A DNA stretch of 64,000 bases from Vibrio algicola. GTDB taxonomy: Bacteria > Pseudomonadota > Gammaproteobacteria > Enterobacterales > Vibrionaceae. The first letter of the stretch is position 1. Each line of letters starts with the position of its first letter. The position numbers were made by a program, and so were the translations under genes. Shown piece by piece: positions 36,285-46,218 of this stretch. Below the pieces are notes generated by a model that made no database searches, was not told the origin of the DNA, and was given only the letters and a program-made list of their open reading frames with translations. The DNA is taken from NCBI RefSeq assembly GCF_009601765.2, contig NZ_CP045699.1, forward strand, positions 1,426,001-1,490,000. Reading direction: 5' to 3'.

Positions 36285-37232
36285 ATGAACCCTATAATCG
36301 ATATTTTATTTGGCAATATTGTCCCCATTGTCCTATTTATTTTTATCATCGCGATTTTAAAAAGTGGGATAAAATTTGTTCCCCAAAACCAAGCTTGGTT
36401 AGTGGAGCGTTTTGGTAAATACCATTCAACAAAAGTGGCAGGTATCAATTTCATTGTTCCTTTCATTGACCGTATTTCTGCAGAACGTAGTTTAAAAGAA
36501 CAAGCTCAAGACGTTCCATCTCAATCGGCCATCACGCGTGACAATATCTCATTAGTAGTGGATGGTATTCTCTACTTCCGCGTATTAGACCCATACAAAG
36601 CGACTTACGGTGTCGATGATTACGCATTTGCCGTGACTCAATTAGCGCAAACAACAATGCGTTCTGAACTTGGCAAAATGGAATTGGATAAAACCTTTGA
36701 AGAGCGTGATGTACTGAATACCAACATTGTGGCTGCAATCAATATGGCGGCTGAACCTTGGGGTATTCAGGTTTTACGTTACGAGATCAAAGATATTGTG
36801 CCACCAAGTTCCATCATGGAATCGATGGAAGCACAAATGAAAGCTGAGCGGGTAAAACGAGCTCAAATTTTAGAATCTGAAGGTGATCGCCAAGCGGCAA
36901 TCAACGTTGCAGAAGGTAAAAAACAAGCTCAAGTATTAGCGGCTGAAGCGGATAAAACCGAGCAGATTTTAAAAGCAGAAGGTGAAGCAAAAGCGATTAT
37001 TGCGGTTGCTGAAGCTCAAGCCGAAGCACTAAGAACCGTCGGTGATGCCGCCAATACCGAAGAAGGCCAAAAAGCGATTCAGCTTGATCTTGCCACAAAA
37101 GCGATTGAAGCCAAACATGCAATTGCCAAAGAGTCATCGGTGGTATTACTACCAGAAAACGGCACTGACGCCAGCTCATTAGTGGCACAAGGCATGTCGA
37201 TTATTAACTCATTAAATCGCCCTAAAGGTTAA
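36285..37232 (+). CDS. qmcA: SPFH/stomatin-family membrane protease modulator QmcA
   Basis: The 315-residue product has one N-terminal membrane helix (~8-28), then the SPFH/band 7 domain. Visible parts are VPQNQAWLVERFGKYHSTKVAG, ITRDNISLVVDGILYFRV, TMRSELGKMELDKTFEERDVLN and the IKDIVPP motif. A long Ala/Glu-rich coiled coil (~190-270) and a conserved C-terminus (SLNRPKG) follow. QmcA proteins form large rings around membrane proteases such as FtsH. nfeD follows after 2 bases, the classical stomatin-NfeD pair. Confidence 0.93.
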   Translation: MNPIIDILFGNIVPIVLFIFIIAILKSGIKFVPQNQAWLVERFGKYHSTKVAGINFIVPFIDRISAERSLKEQAQDVPSQSAITRDNISLVVDGILYFRVLDPYKATYGVDDYAFAVTQLAQTTMRSELGKMELDKTFEERDVLNTNIVAAINMAAEPWGIQVLRYEIKDIVPPSSIMESMEAQMKAERVKRAQILESEGDRQAAINVAEGKKQAQVLAAEADKTEQILKAEGEAKAIIAVAEAQAEALRTVGDAANTEEGQKAIQLDLATKAIEAKHAIAKESSVVLLPENGTDASSLVAQGMSIINSLNRPKG

Positions 37233-37234
37233 TT

Positions 37235-37696
37235 ATGGATTTGATACACAGTTATTTCCCGCAAGTTTTAATGGCCCTCGGTATTGTGCTACTAATTATT
37301 GAGATTGCGGTGTTTGGTTTTTCTACATTCTTATTATTTTTCATGGGACTCGGCGTGTTTTTTACCGGCCTGAGCATGCAGTTTAATTTGCTTGAAGCTA
37401 ACATCCACAACGCTATTTGGCTCGGTGGTGTTTTAACGTGTATCTTTGCTCTAATCTTATGGCGTCCGCTTAAACATCTACAAAACAAACCTGTTGATAA
37501 AGAACATCAACGTACCGATTTTGCTCAGATCACTTTTGTGTTAACGGACGATGTTAACTCCTCCAGTGATACGGTATTACATGCTTATTCTGGTATTAAT
37601 TGGAAAGTACGTAGTCAACAACCGCTATCAAAAGGACAAACGGTTAGTGTTGTAAAGCAAGACGTCGGTGTTTTGTGGGTAGAAAGTGTGGACTAA
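37235..37696 (+). CDS. NfeD family membrane protein
   Basis: The 153-residue product has two or three N-terminal hydrophobic helices (~8-75) and a C-terminal OB-fold domain (~90-150) ending VVKQDVGVLWVES. This is the short, protease-less NfeD form that pairs with QmcA; together they shape membrane protein quality control. It is translated directly after qmcA. The frame after its stop codon continues open into the next gene. Confidence 0.88.
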   Translation: MDLIHSYFPQVLMALGIVLLIIEIAVFGFSTFLLFFMGLGVFFTGLSMQFNLLEANIHNAIWLGGVLTCIFALILWRPLKHLQNKPVDKEHQRTDFAQITFVLTDDVNSSSDTVLHAYSGINWKVRSQQPLSKGQTVSVVKQDVGVLWVESVD

Positions 37697-38221
37697 GGTT
37701 TAAGCAAATATTCATTTTGGGATTCAATTAAAGGAAACTACCCAACCTTGCAAGGTAAAACATGTGCTGAATTAAAGTCTAATCAAGATACCTATCTGCA
37801 ATTGCAAGATGATATGGAACATGAAGAGTATCGTATCGCTAATCAATACAACATCACAGTTGATGATATTTACAGCGATTTTATTGCCGATGGAAATACA
37901 CAACTTCAAGCTGATGCGATCGATATCGTCGAACAACTTCAAGCCAGTTATGCCTATCGCGCAAAACTTGAAACTGAATACCCTGATGCGCTTTTCCATG
38001 TTGTCACTATCCGCACAGAAGACAATAACGGTGAAGATATTATCTTCCGTCAATCTGAAGTCTTATGGGGAGACAAATATTGGGGGAAAAGTGATGTCTT
38101 GAACCCTACCGATCTAAGTCAAGCGATCCGCACTATATCTCAAACGACAGAAGATAAATCAGTTATTGATGATATGCAGTATTATCACGGACTTCAGTGC
38201 GAGTCTGAATATGATGGTTAA
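37697..38221 (+). pseudogene. Unknown protein, probably missing its 5' end
   Basis: The frame is open from the nfeD stop codon (37694-37696) through GLSKYSFWDSIKGNYPT, then LQGKTCAELKSNQDTYLQLQ, to a TAA at 38219-38221. The only possible start in reach is a TTG at 37748, with an AAAGGA 12 bases before. The sequence before that TTG already looks protein-like (Asp-Ser-Ile-Lys-Gly-Asn-Tyr), so the true start was probably lost and the remainder is about 157-174 residues. It is acidic, with two Cys (in KTCAE near the start and QCESE at the end) and a soluble, possibly secreted look. I do not recognise the family. Confidence 0.5.
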
Positions 38222-38346
38222 AACCCACATTGTAACCGTACAGAACGTATAAAAATACCATCAATTCGGATGTTCCAACGAAAGGAATAACCCCCTGTTT
38301 TACTGGTGATTGGTAGGTGGCTTTACGTGATGATAAGCGGTGCTTA

Positions 38347-38385
38347 GATAACATGTGTTAGCTCAGTGTGGGCTATCATGTTGTC
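38347..38385. repeat. Nested hairpin near tRNA-Ser
   Basis: An outer stem GATAACATG / CATGTTGTC and an inner stem TAGCTCA / TGGGCTA with a GTG loop form a 39-base nested structure. There is no T-run, so it is unlikely to be a terminator. It could be the remnant of a mobile-element end. The function is unknown. Confidence 0.4.
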
Positions 38386-38401
38386 ATTAACCTTTAGAAA
38401 T

Positions 38402-38430
38402 GAAAAAAGGCCTGAATAATCAGACCTTTA
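38402..38430 (-). terminator. Terminator of tRNA-Ser
   Basis: The stem AAGGCCTGA / TCAGACCTT with an ATAA loop and an A-run (T-run on the minus strand) lies just beyond the tRNA 3' end. Confidence 0.8.
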
Positions 38431-38435
38431 TAATT

Positions 38436-38523
38436 TGGCGGTGAGCAAGAGATTCGAACTCTCGATACGTTGCCGTATACACGCTTTCCAGGCGTGCTCC
38501 TTAAGCCACTCGGACAACTCACC
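38436..38523 (-). tRNA. tRNA-Ser (GGA)
   Basis: The minus strand reads GGTGAGTTGTCCGAGTGGCT, anticodon loop CTGGAAA (GGA), a long variable arm, T-arm AGTTCGAATCT and encoded CCA; 88 bases. It has its own promoter and terminator. Confidence 0.96.
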
Positions 38524-38558
38524 GTATTGTGTGTTAAGGCTTTGCTTAACGAAGCGCT

Positions 38559-38587
38559 AATTTAATGATTCTATAGGGTAAGGTCAA
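38559..38587 (-). promoter_or_regulatory. Promoter of tRNA-Ser
   Basis: On the minus strand TTGACC (38587-38582) and TAAATT (38564-38559) are 17 bases apart, followed by a G/C-containing discriminator (AGCGC). The boxes lie about 36 bases before the tRNA. Confidence 0.65.
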
Positions 38588-38649
38588 GCTTAAATGCCGA
38601 TTTTTACTCTATTATGGTTTAACTGCTCATTATTTAACACTTTCACTGG

Positions 38650-39123
38650 TTAAGCGGCGGTTGTTTCTACCACTTCCTGACTTTCTTGGTACGCTGCCAC
38701 GCGGAACCAACGGCGACATAGATCCAAGAATGTGCCGTACAAAACCCCCAAACCACAAGAGACCACTGCATTACTCAGCACTGAGGTAATGATCTGTTCT
38801 GGCGATGCGCCAACAAACAATAAGATCAATGCATAGACTGGTGACTGGAACAGTACATAAGCCAGCATATCAGCAATTTTTTTACTCAATGTATTAGACG
38901 ATATTTTGTTGCTTTGGCGTAGCATCCAATCACGGAACACACCATAAGGCATCGCAATCGCAATATTGACAGGGATCGAAACAAGACGCGATGCCAATGA
39001 CTGATGAAACGTCATGCCAGATATAAAAATTTCAATCAGCATGCCTGAGATAAAGCAAAAAACGACCATGGCAAAGGTATCTGCCGCTAATTGTCGAAAG
39101 CGTAATTGGTTAGTTGCTGTCAT
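38650..39123 (-). CDS. alaE: L-alanine exporter AlaE
   Basis: The 157-residue product has four hydrophobic helices. It shows the AlaE-family (PF06610) pieces [15 protein letters not shown] at the start, [16 protein letters not shown] (~54-69) and a C-terminal [21 protein letters not shown]. AlaE exports alanine across the inner membrane. Length matches E. coli AlaE (149). It is divergent from the UPF0149 gene; the 298-base gap between them (39124-39421) shows no other element. Confidence 0.92.
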   Translation of the reverse strand: MTATNQLRFRQLAADTFAMVVFCFISGMLIEIFISGMTFHQSLASRLVSIPVNIAIAMPYGVFRDWMLRQSNKISSNTLSKKIADMLAYVLFQSPVYALILLFVGASPEQIITSVLSNAVVSCGLGVLYGTFLDLCRRWFRVAAYQESQEVVETTAA

Positions 39124-39421
39124 TGCTGCGCCTTAAAGTCATCAATACTGCTAGGATTTGATTTCGATTTGGGCGCTTATTCTGCCCTCACCGGATAATT
39201 GCAGATTATATGACCTTTACCAGGTAAAAAACAAAGTTTATATCACTATTCTTGAGTCAATATCTAGTTTTTATGATTGCTTTTTAGCTGGTAAACCAGT
39301 TTTAAAAGCTAGATAAATTTAATATACCAGCACGGTTCACTAGCTCTATTTCGGTACAGCTGTATTTAAAAACCTCACACCTTGTTATCATAGTGCTATA
39401 CATTCTTGTAAGGATATTATC

Positions 39422-39997
39422 GTGACTTTAAACCAACTACTCAGCCAACCCGAACTCGAGAACAAACTGCTTAATAATGAGCAAACGATCGGTTTTTTAA
39501 CCGCAATGGCTGCCGCGCCACATTTGCTGGATCCATCGGATTGGCTCGCCTATTTATGGGGTGGTGATGAGGTTGCTCCTTTTGAAACTGCAGAGCAATT
39601 TGAGCAATATGCTGAACTTGTGATTGAGCAATGGAATATTATCCACCCTGCTCTATTAGACGGTTCTTGGGCTTGGCCGGAAGGTTATGACCTAGATGAA
39701 GAAGAAGTGGTTACAGAAGCAGTACGTGACTTTGCTGAGGGTCTTTTACAAGGTTGGCAACTAACCCGTGATGATTGGGAAACCTTAATGCCAGAAGATA
39801 GCGAAGATGATGCACTGCTTGGAGGTGTATTGTTGTCTATCAGCATGTTGTACGATCCAGAAACGGCGATCACCACGTTATCTGACCAAGGTTTAACTGG
39901 CTTAGATGAATTCCAAGAAATTTATAATGCCATTCCATTAATGCTATGTGGTTTAACTCAACGAGGTCATGCTTTAGCCCAACAAGCTAATCATTAA
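39422..39997 (+). CDS. UPF0149 / YecA-YgfB family protein
   Basis: The 191-residue protein starts at GTG (39422), with a ribosome-binding site AAGGAT 7 bases upstream. It is strongly acidic and has the YgfB_YecA (PF03695) layout. An N-terminal helical block contains GFLTAMAAAPHLLDPSDWLAYLW, the centre is acidic (DLDEEEVVTEAVRDFAEGLLQGW), and the end runs IPLMLCGLTQRG. Unlike YecA it has no C-terminal SEC-C zinc motif. Its function is unknown; related YgfB affects gene regulation in Pseudomonas. A bidirectional terminator follows. Confidence 0.85.
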   Translation: MTLNQLLSQPELENKLLNNEQTIGFLTAMAAAPHLLDPSDWLAYLWGGDEVAPFETAEQFEQYAELVIEQWNIIHPALLDGSWAWPEGYDLDEEEVVTEAVRDFAEGLLQGWQLTRDDWETLMPEDSEDDALLGGVLLSISMLYDPETAITTLSDQGLTGLDEFQEIYNAIPLMLCGLTQRGHALAQQANH

Positions 39998-40025
39998 ACC
40001 GCCCTAAGTACAAAGCATAAGCAAA

Positions 40026-40067
40026 TAAAAAGAGGCCGATAAGAACTCACTTATCGACCTCTTTTTT
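40026..40067. terminator. Bidirectional terminator between the UPF0149 gene and nadA
   Basis: A 17-base inverted repeat AAAAAGAGGCCGATAAG / CTTATCGACCTCTTTTT with a 6-base loop has A- and T-runs on both sides. It lies between convergent genes. Confidence 0.87.
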
Positions 40068-40109
40068 AATGCATATCAAATTCAATACACATCAAACTGA
40101 AATTTGTGT

Positions 40110-41171
40110 TTATGCGTTGCCTTTGACTTTCATGTTTAAGGATTCGGCAAAATCAAGCATTCGGTTAAGCGGGATCAGCGATTTTACTCGGATAGCCTCA
40201 TCAACAAAGATCTCATGCTCAGCACCACCTTGCTGTAAGGCGTTTTCTATCGCTTTTAAGCCATTCATTGCCATCCACGGACAATGCGCACAACTGCGAC
40301 AGGTGGCGCCGTTACCTGCCGTTGGTGCTTCAACCAATTCTTTTTCTGGCACTAATTGCTGCATCTTAAAGAAAATGCCTTTATCCGTTGCCACGATCAA
40401 TTTGTTATTCGGTAAGGACTTAGCCGCTTTAATCAATTGACTGGTTGAACCTACTGCATCGGCTAACGCTACCACACTAGCAGGTGATTCAGGATGAACC
40501 AATACCGCTGCTTCAGGATATAGCGCTTTCATGTCTTTTAGAGCTTTAGCTGAAAACTCATCATGTACCACACACTCACCTTGCCATAGCAACATATCTG
40601 CGCCAGTTTGGTTAGCAATGTAGGATCCTAAATGGCGATCGGGACCCCAAATGATTTTTTTATCTTGGGCATCTAAGTGTTCAACAATTTCCAGTGCAAT
40701 ACTTGAAGTCACCACCCAATCAGCGCGTGCTTTGACTGCGGCAGAAGTATTGGCGTATACCACCACAACATGGTCTGGATGGGCATCACAAAATTCGGTG
40801 AAAGCATCGGTTGGACAACCTAAATCAAGTGAACATTCTGCCTCTAGAGTAGGCATTAAGATTCGTTTTTCTGGCGTCAAAATTTTTGCCGATTCACCCA
40901 TAAAGCGTACACCAGCAATGATCAGCGTTTTGGCTGAATGGCGGTTACCAAATTTAGCCATTTCTAACGAATCGCCAACATAACCACCCGTCGCTTCTGC
41001 TAATGCTTGAATTTCTGGGTCAGTATAATAATGCGCGATAAGCACTGCATCTTTTTCAATTAGCAGCTTTTTAATATTGGTTATATGCTGATCTTTTTGA
41101 TCTTGAGTCAACGGAACCGGTTTTGCTGGAAATGGATAAATAGTATCGATGGTATCGGTAATGTACGTCAT
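40110..41171 (-). CDS. nadA: Quinolinate synthase A
   Basis: NadA condenses iminoaspartate with dihydroxyacetone phosphate to quinolinate for NAD synthesis, using a [4Fe-4S] cluster. From the ATG at 41171 ([17 protein letters not shown]) the product has 353 residues, close to E. coli NadA (347). Cluster ligands are expected from AECSLDLGC (~122-130), GECVVHDEF (~208) and the C-terminal [13 protein letters not shown] (~295). The single-gene unit ends in the terminator it shares with the UPF0149 gene. Confidence 0.95.
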   Translation of the reverse strand: MTYITDTIDTIYPFPAKPVPLTQDQKDQHITNIKKLLIEKDAVLIAHYYTDPEIQALAEATGGYVGDSLEMAKFGNRHSAKTLIIAGVRFMGESAKILTPEKRILMPTLEAECSLDLGCPTDAFTEFCDAHPDHVVVVYANTSAAVKARADWVVTSSIALEIVEHLDAQDKKIIWGPDRHLGSYIANQTGADMLLWQGECVVHDEFSAKALKDMKALYPEAAVLVHPESPASVVALADAVGSTSQLIKAAKSLPNNKLIVATDKGIFFKMQQLVPEKELVEAPTAGNGATCRSCAHCPWMAMNGLKAIENALQQGGAEHEIFVDEAIRVKSLIPLNRMLDFAESLNMKVKGNA

Positions 41172-41322
41172 TGCTCTTACTCTCGGCAATCAAATATTCT
41201 CAGCATTGTACACCGATAGCCAAACGAATTGAAGTTACCGTTCGCCGGCAGATAAATGACGATTTCACCCCTAACATACCCTAACTAATTGATATAATCC
41301 CAATCGCGAGATGATTAAAAAC

Positions 41323-41347
41323 AAAAACCATCGGTTAAGATGGTTTT
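41323..41347 (-). terminator. Terminator of the Tol-Pal operon
   Basis: The stem AAAACCATC / GATGGTTTT with a GGTTAA loop and a T-rich run on the minus strand lies 40 bases after the cpoB stop. Confidence 0.83.
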
Positions 41348-41386
41348 CAATCAAGTAATAAGACATATTGAGCTATACACAAACTG

Positions 41387-42148
41387 TCACTGTAAACTGC
41401 CTTGCGCGAGTTTAGCCGCTGAAGAGTCTGGATATTCTTTAATGACTTGTTGGTAGTATTTTTTAGCGATATCCGCTTTATTGTTTCTCTTGGCGATATC
41501 ACCCAGTTTAACCAAGGCATCTGGTCGTTTTGGTGATTTAGCTTCTGAGATCACAGCAGCAAAACTTCTGGCAGCATCGCCATCTTTTTTCTTAGCAAAA
41601 TACAATTGGCCTAACCAATAATTCGCGTTACCAGACAAGCTAGAGTTTGGATATTGGGTTTTGAATTGTTGGAATGCGGTAATAGCGCCGTCATAGTTAC
41701 GGTCTTTTAAAATCATATCAACCGCGGTTTGATAAGAAGATTGTTCGTCTTTGCTGGCATCAAACGTTGATGCTGGAATGGCAGCCACCGTTGATGTAAC
41801 CGCCGATGCAGTGGTGGGCGCTACTTTGGCTTTTTTAACATCGGTACGCAGATTATCAAGCTCAATAAAGAGTTGACGTTGGCGTTCAACCAATTGCTTC
41901 ATATCATAGTTACTACGTTCTATGGTGCCGCGTAGAGTGGTGATTTCTGCATTTTGCGCATCAACCTGTTGTTGCAGACGAGCTTGGACACGATTACTGT
42001 TATCAAGTAAACGCTGGACACGTTGAATGTCGGTTTCTGAACGGCTAGAGCTATTAACATCAGATACTGAAGTAGAAGCAGCAAGCGCAGGGCTTGCTGC
42101 TAATACGAGTAACGAAAGCGTAATAACTCGCTTTATGTTACTAAGCAT
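41387..42148 (-). CDS. cpoB: Cell division coordinator CpoB (YbgF)
   Basis: CpoB links the Tol system with PBP1B during division. The 253-residue product has a signal peptide (~1-23, ending PALAA). A trimerising coiled coil covers ~35-105 (VQRLLDNSNRVQARLQQQVD) and three TPR-like repeats follow from ~140 (YQTAVDMILKDRNYDGAITA, ANYWLGQLYFAKKKDGDAA, KYYQQVIKEYPDSSAAKLAQ). It is the last gene of the operon, 12 bases after pal. Confidence 0.94.
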   Translation of the reverse strand: MLSNIKRVITLSLLVLAASPALAASTSVSDVNSSSRSETDIQRVQRLLDNSNRVQARLQQQVDAQNAEITTLRGTIERSNYDMKQLVERQRQLFIELDNLRTDVKKAKVAPTTASAVTSTVAAIPASTFDASKDEQSSYQTAVDMILKDRNYDGAITAFQQFKTQYPNSSLSGNANYWLGQLYFAKKKDGDAARSFAAVISEAKSPKRPDALVKLGDIAKRNNKADIAKKYYQQVIKEYPDSSAAKLAQGSLQ

Positions 42149-42160
42149 AGATATCGCCTA

Positions 42161-42682
42161 TTAGTAAACGATAACTGCGCGACGGTTTTTAGAATAAGCC
42201 GCTTCTGTTTGGCCCATTTCTAAAGGTTTTTCTTCACCGTAGCTTACGATAGAAATTTGGTCAGCTTGAACACCTAGTGCTTGGATATATTTAGATACCG
42301 CTTCAGCACGACGTTCGCCTAGTGCGATGTTGTACTCTGGAGTACCACGCTCATCAGCATAACCTTCGATAGTTACTTTAACATCTGGCATTGTGCTTAG
42401 GAATTTAGCGTGTGCTGCCAATGTATCTTCGTACTCAGAAGAGATTTCTGAAGTATCAAATTTAAAGAATACAGTAGAGTTTTCACGCAGTTTTTGTTGT
42501 GCAGCTGCGATATCTTGCTCAGACATTGCGCCATCGTCAACAACTGGTGTTGTTACTGCTGTTTCTTGTGAGCTCGTTTGTGAGTCAGTGTTGTTTGCTG
42601 CATCATCACTAGAACTACAAGCTGCAACGGTTAAAAGAGGCAGGGCAATAATTAAACCTTTTAGAATTTTATTAAGTTGCAT
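42161..42682 (-). CDS. pal: Peptidoglycan-associated lipoprotein Pal
   Basis: Pal anchors the outer membrane to peptidoglycan. The 173-residue product has a lipobox (TVAAC), a Ser/Thr/Asp-rich linker (~23-55) and an OmpA-like domain (~60-170). The latter contains [42 protein letters not shown] and [12 protein letters not shown], with the diaminopimelate-binding Asp and Arg. It lies 38 bases after tolB. Confidence 0.96.
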   Translation of the reverse strand: MQLNKILKGLIIALPLLTVAACSSSDDAANNTDSQTSSQETAVTTPVVDDGAMSEQDIAAAQQKLRENSTVFFKFDTSEISSEYEDTLAAHAKFLSTMPDVKVTIEGYADERGTPEYNIALGERRAEAVSKYIQALGVQADQISIVSYGEEKPLEMGQTEAAYSKNRRAVIVY

Positions 42683-42719
42683 GTATATCTTCCTTATATT
42701 GTAAAATTGTTATTCTTAA

Positions 42720-44069
42720 TTATAAAAATGGAGACCAAGCAGGTGCTTTAACTCTCCCATTTGTCGCCGGTAAACGAGCTTTAAATCGACCATCAATCGA
42801 AACCATAGATAACACATTTCGGCTTTGATACATCGAGCTATAAATCACCATACTACCATTTGGCGCCAAACTAGGAGATTCGTCCAATTGCGTTTTTGTT
42901 AGCACTTGAACTGCTCCTGTTTCCAGATCTTGTTTCGCAATATTAAACCCATTTGAATTACGATTCACCATAATAAGGAATCGACCATCAGGGGTAATTT
43001 GCCCACCAAGATTCTGGCTACCTTGCCAAGTCAAACGAGTCGTCGCTTGATCTGACAAATTCACTTTGTAGATTTGCGGTAAACCACCTCTATCAGAAGT
43101 AAATATGAGTGACTGACCATCTGGAGTCCAAAATGGTTCAGTGTTATTCGCCCATCCCGTCGTGACTCTGTCTAACTTACGGGTTTGTAGGTCGAGAATA
43201 TAAACTTGTAAACTGCCAGATTTGGATAGCACTAACGCTAATTTTTTACCATCTGGCGAAAATTCTGGCGCACCATTATGACGAGGGAATGCAGTTAGCA
43301 CTTCCGATTTACCCGTATAGATGTCCATCATGTACAACTCTGCACGACCGGTTTGGAAACTGACATACGCCAATTTACGCCCGTCTGGTGACCAGGCTGG
43401 TGACATTAACGGTTGTTTAGAGCGTAAAACCAATCGTTCGTTGTAGCCATCATAATCGGCAATTCTTAATTGATACGGATAATTACTTTTACTACTTACA
43501 ACAACATAGGCGATTCTGGTTAGAAATGCACCTTTTTCACCCGTTAGTTTCTCATAAACTAAATCCGAAATACGGTGAGCATACTCACGTAATCGCTTCG
43601 CCGGCACTACTGCGCGCTTATTTAATAGCAAATAATCTTTAGATAATACGAGTTTACCATCACTATCTAAGGCTTTGTTCTGACCATTATTCAGTTGACC
43701 ACGCACAATATCAACTAATTGATAATTAATAATGTAATCACCTTTGTCATTTTGGCTAATCGAGCCAGTAACTAAGGAATCAACCCCCATTGAATTCCAT
43801 TGCGAAAAATTAATTTCCGAATCCGAGTAAGGCGTTTGTGGCATTTTTGAGGTCGCGACAGGACTAAATTTACCGCTACGTTGTAAATCAGAGGCAATAA
43901 CGGCGGCAACATCTTGAGGTATTGCGGTCTTTCCTGTCCATTGGAAAGGCACCACACCGATTGGACGGGCCGAATTGACACCTTCGGTAATCACAAGCTC
44001 TAGCGCTGCATTGGCCGTTTGGCTTGCAGTGAGCAGAATAAACAATCCTAGTAATATACGTTTAATCAC
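42720..44069 (-). CDS. tolB: Tol-Pal system protein TolB
   Basis: This periplasmic beta-propeller shuttles between Pal and TolA. The 449-residue product has a signal peptide (cleaved after TANA), an N-terminal alpha/beta domain (~25-165) and a six-bladed propeller (~180-435). The propeller has repeated motifs of the [32 protein letters not shown] and [17 protein letters not shown] type. Length matches the family (about 430-450). It lies 14 bases after tolA. Confidence 0.96.
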   Translation of the reverse strand: MIKRILLGLFILLTASQTANAALELVITEGVNSARPIGVVPFQWTGKTAIPQDVAAVIASDLQRSGKFSPVATSKMPQTPYSDSEINFSQWNSMGVDSLVTGSISQNDKGDYIINYQLVDIVRGQLNNGQNKALDSDGKLVLSKDYLLLNKRAVVPAKRLREYAHRISDLVYEKLTGEKGAFLTRIAYVVVSSKSNYPYQLRIADYDGYNERLVLRSKQPLMSPAWSPDGRKLAYVSFQTGRAELYMMDIYTGKSEVLTAFPRHNGAPEFSPDGKKLALVLSKSGSLQVYILDLQTRKLDRVTTGWANNTEPFWTPDGQSLIFTSDRGGLPQIYKVNLSDQATTRLTWQGSQNLGGQITPDGRFLIMVNRNSNGFNIAKQDLETGAVQVLTKTQLDESPSLAPNGSMVIYSSMYQSRNVLSMVSIDGRFKARLPATNGRVKAPAWSPFL

Positions 44070-44082
44070 TGATAATTCCTTT

Positions 44083-45078
44083 CTATTCAGGTTGAACGGT
44101 CAAGTTGATGTTTTTAAGTTGGTCAATCACATCTTGCTCGGTTGGCAATGGGAATGTCCCTACTTGAGCAACCGCTCGTTTAGCAGCAGAGCAAAGCCGC
44201 GCATCACCATCGATCGGCGATACTTTACTAATAATAGCGCCTTTGCCTGCTTGAACTAATCTAATATTAATTTTGCACGATTTACCTTTAAATGAATCCT
44301 CGGTTAACAATTTTGCTTGGATCATTTGGGTATAAATTGCGCCATATCTATCCAGTTCAGAACTGATATAACGTTGTCTCGCCACTGAAACCTGTGCTTT
44401 TTCGGCTTCAAGTCCGGAGAAAACATCATTTAAAGCTTCATCTTGCGCTTTCTTTTCTCTGGCTAATTTTGCTTTTTGCTCGGCTTTCGCTTGAGCGTCA
44501 GCTTTGGCTTTGGCATCGGCCTTAGCCTTCGCTTGTTTTTTTGCTTCTGCGTCGGCTTTAGCTTTTTGCTCGGCCGCAACTTTTGCAGCTTTGGCTTCAG
44601 CTAGAGCGGTTGCTTCTGCCGCTGCTTTTGCTTTCGCTTGACGTTGCGCTTCTGCCTTAGCTGCTTGTTCTTTGGCTACTTTCGCTTTTTGGGCTGCAAC
44701 TTTTTGCTTTTCTTGTTCGATTTGCTTTTGTCGTTCGGCATCACGCGCTGCTTTGGCCGCTTCAACTTGTTGTTCTTTTTCCGCTCTTAAGCGCTGTTCT
44801 TCTTTCTTTCTATTCTGCTCAACTCGCTGCGCTTGTTGGCGTAGCTTTTCAATTTTCTGTTGTTCGGCTTTTTGGGCGGCTTCACGTTTTTCGCGAATAC
44901 CTTTCGCTTGCTGTGCGATCGCTTTTGGATCAATCACCACCGCCTCTACCATTTTATGCTGCGGTTTTTTTTCAGTTTCAGAAAACCACGAGCCGCCCAC
45001 AAGAAGCACTAGGATGATAATATGCAGAGCTATCGAAAACAATATAGCTGATTTGTATTCTTTGCTAAATATCAACAA
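44083..45078 (-). CDS. tolA: Cell envelope integrity protein TolA
   Basis: TolA is the inner-membrane arm of the Tol machine. The 331-residue product has one N-terminal membrane helix (~12-32) and a long Ala/Lys/Glu/Gln-rich alpha-helical domain II (~50-225) built from irregular repeats such as KAEQQKI and [10 protein letters not shown]. The C-terminal domain III (~232-331) has a disulfide-type Cys pair ([10 protein letters not shown] and [12 protein letters not shown]). It is expected to interact with TolQR through the helix. The repetitive DNA makes antisense frames open but meaningless. Confidence 0.95.
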   Translation of the reverse strand: MLIFSKEYKSAILFSIALHIIILVLLVGGSWFSETEKKPQHKMVEAVVIDPKAIAQQAKGIREKREAAQKAEQQKIEKLRQQAQRVEQNRKKEEQRLRAEKEQQVEAAKAARDAERQKQIEQEKQKVAAQKAKVAKEQAAKAEAQRQAKAKAAAEATALAEAKAAKVAAEQKAKADAEAKKQAKAKADAKAKADAQAKAEQKAKLAREKKAQDEALNDVFSGLEAEKAQVSVARQRYISSELDRYGAIYTQMIQAKLLTEDSFKGKSCKINIRLVQAGKGAIISKVSPIDGDARLCSAAKRAVAQVGTFPLPTEQDVIDQLKNINLTVQPE

Positions 45079-45079
45079 A

Positions 45080-45529
45080 TTAGCTGTTCTCTTTAATATC
45101 AGTGAGCAGACCGACTTTCTCTATGCCTGCTTTACTAAGTTGATCTAAGACCAAGACAACATCGGCATAAGAAGTCTTCGCATCTCCACCGACTGCCACT
45201 GGAGATTCAGGGTTAATGCTGCGTTCTGCTTTCACTCGAGTAACGACTTGGTCCATAGTGAGACCTCGGATCATATCCTCATCATTGACACTTAGTCCAA
45301 GCTGTCCTTTTTGGTTGATCTCAACAATAATAAAACTGGCACCAGAGTCACCGGCAATATCTGACGCTGGCTTAGCGCTTTCTGTTTTCGGCAATTCAAC
45401 TTCCACCCCTTGGGTAACAAAAGGTGAGGTCACCATAAAGATAATCAATAGCACTAACATCACATCGATATAAGGGACGACATTGATTTCAGCTTTAAGT
45501 TGACGTTTTTTACGACCGTAACCCGCCAT
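45080..45529 (-). CDS. tolR: Tol-Pal system protein TolR
   Basis: TolR is part of the proton-driven TolQR motor. The 149-residue product has one membrane helix (~20-40) containing the proton-path Asp (INVVPYIDVMLVLLIIFMV; Asp at ~23) and a periplasmic domain (~60-145) with VGGDAKTSYADVVLVLDQL. Length is typical (about 142). It is separated by 2 bases from tolQ and 1 base from tolA. Confidence 0.96.
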   Translation of the reverse strand: MAGYGRKKRQLKAEINVVPYIDVMLVLLIIFMVTSPFVTQGVEVELPKTESAKPASDIAGDSGASFIIVEINQKGQLGLSVNDEDMIRGLTMDQVVTRVKAERSINPESPVAVGGDAKTSYADVVLVLDQLSKAGIEKVGLLTDIKENS

Positions 45530-45531
45530 GA

Positions 45532-46218
45532 TTATTCCTTATTCTCAGTCATAACTTGGCGATGTAAAATACTGTGGAATTCTTCGGCAAACGTAACGTA
45601 GTTATGCTCAAGCTTAGTCACTTGATTGGTTAAACGGTTAAATGCCATTACCGCAGGGATCGCCGCAAACAAACCCATTGCTGTAGCCACCAAAGCTTCC
45701 GCGATCCCTGGAGCGACCATTGCCAAGGTTGCTTGTTTTACCTGACCTAATGCGATAAACGCCGTCATAATACCCCATACCGTACCAAATAAGCCGATAT
45801 AAGGACTAATTGAACCTACCGTAGCTAAAAACGGCAGTTGATTTTCAAGCTCATCGATTTCTTTTGAGAGTGTCACTCGCATTGTGCGACCTGCACCATC
45901 CATCACGTATTCAGCAGAAGCACCTGGCGTGCGGCGCAAACGGGCAAACTCTGTAAAACCTGCATAAAAAATTTGCTCGGTGCCAGTTAATTCATCTTTA
46001 CGCCCTTTCACTTCTTGATAAAGCTTAGACAGATCGATACCTGACCAAAACTTATCTTCAAACGTTGAGGCATTTTTAGATGCTCGGTTGAGTAATTTAC
46101 TTCTTTTTAGGATCACAGCCCAAGACAGCACCGACATTCCTAACAGAATAAGCATAACAAGCTTAACCAATAAGCTCGCTTGTAAAAAAAGGTCAAAAAT
46201 TGAAATATCAGCTGACAC
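45532..46218 (-). CDS. tolQ: Tol-Pal system protein TolQ
   Basis: TolQ forms the proton-channel pentamer of the Tol motor. The 228-residue product has three membrane helices (~12-35, ~138-160, ~170-195). It shows the ExbB/TolQ signature: the loop [16 protein letters not shown] (~143-158) and [24 protein letters not shown] (~168-191). The start overlaps the end of ybgC by 11 bases. Confidence 0.96.
   Translation of the reverse strand: MSADISIFDLFLQASLLVKLVMLILLGMSVLSWAVILKRSKLLNRASKNASTFEDKFWSGIDLSKLYQEVKGRKDELTGTEQIFYAGFTEFARLRRTPGASAEYVMDGAGRTMRVTLSKEIDELENQLPFLATVGSISPYIGLFGTVWGIMTAFIALGQVKQATLAMVAPGIAEALVATAMGLFAAIPAVMAFNRLTNQVTKLEHNYVTFAEEFHSILHRQVMTENKE

Noticed and set aside
38163..38354. 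63-codon minus-strand frame before tRNA-Ser
   Set aside because: It overlaps the end of the truncated plus-strand gene, has no ribosome-binding site and I recognise no family.
38430..38530. attL/attR direct repeats at tRNA-Ser
   Set aside because: I looked for a second copy of the tRNA 3' end near 37700 and further out and saw none, so an integrated element cannot be claimed.
44672..45148. 158-codon Cys- and Phe-rich plus-strand frame
   Set aside because: It is the antisense shadow of the Ala/Lys-rich coil of tolA, whose codon bias keeps the opposite strand open.
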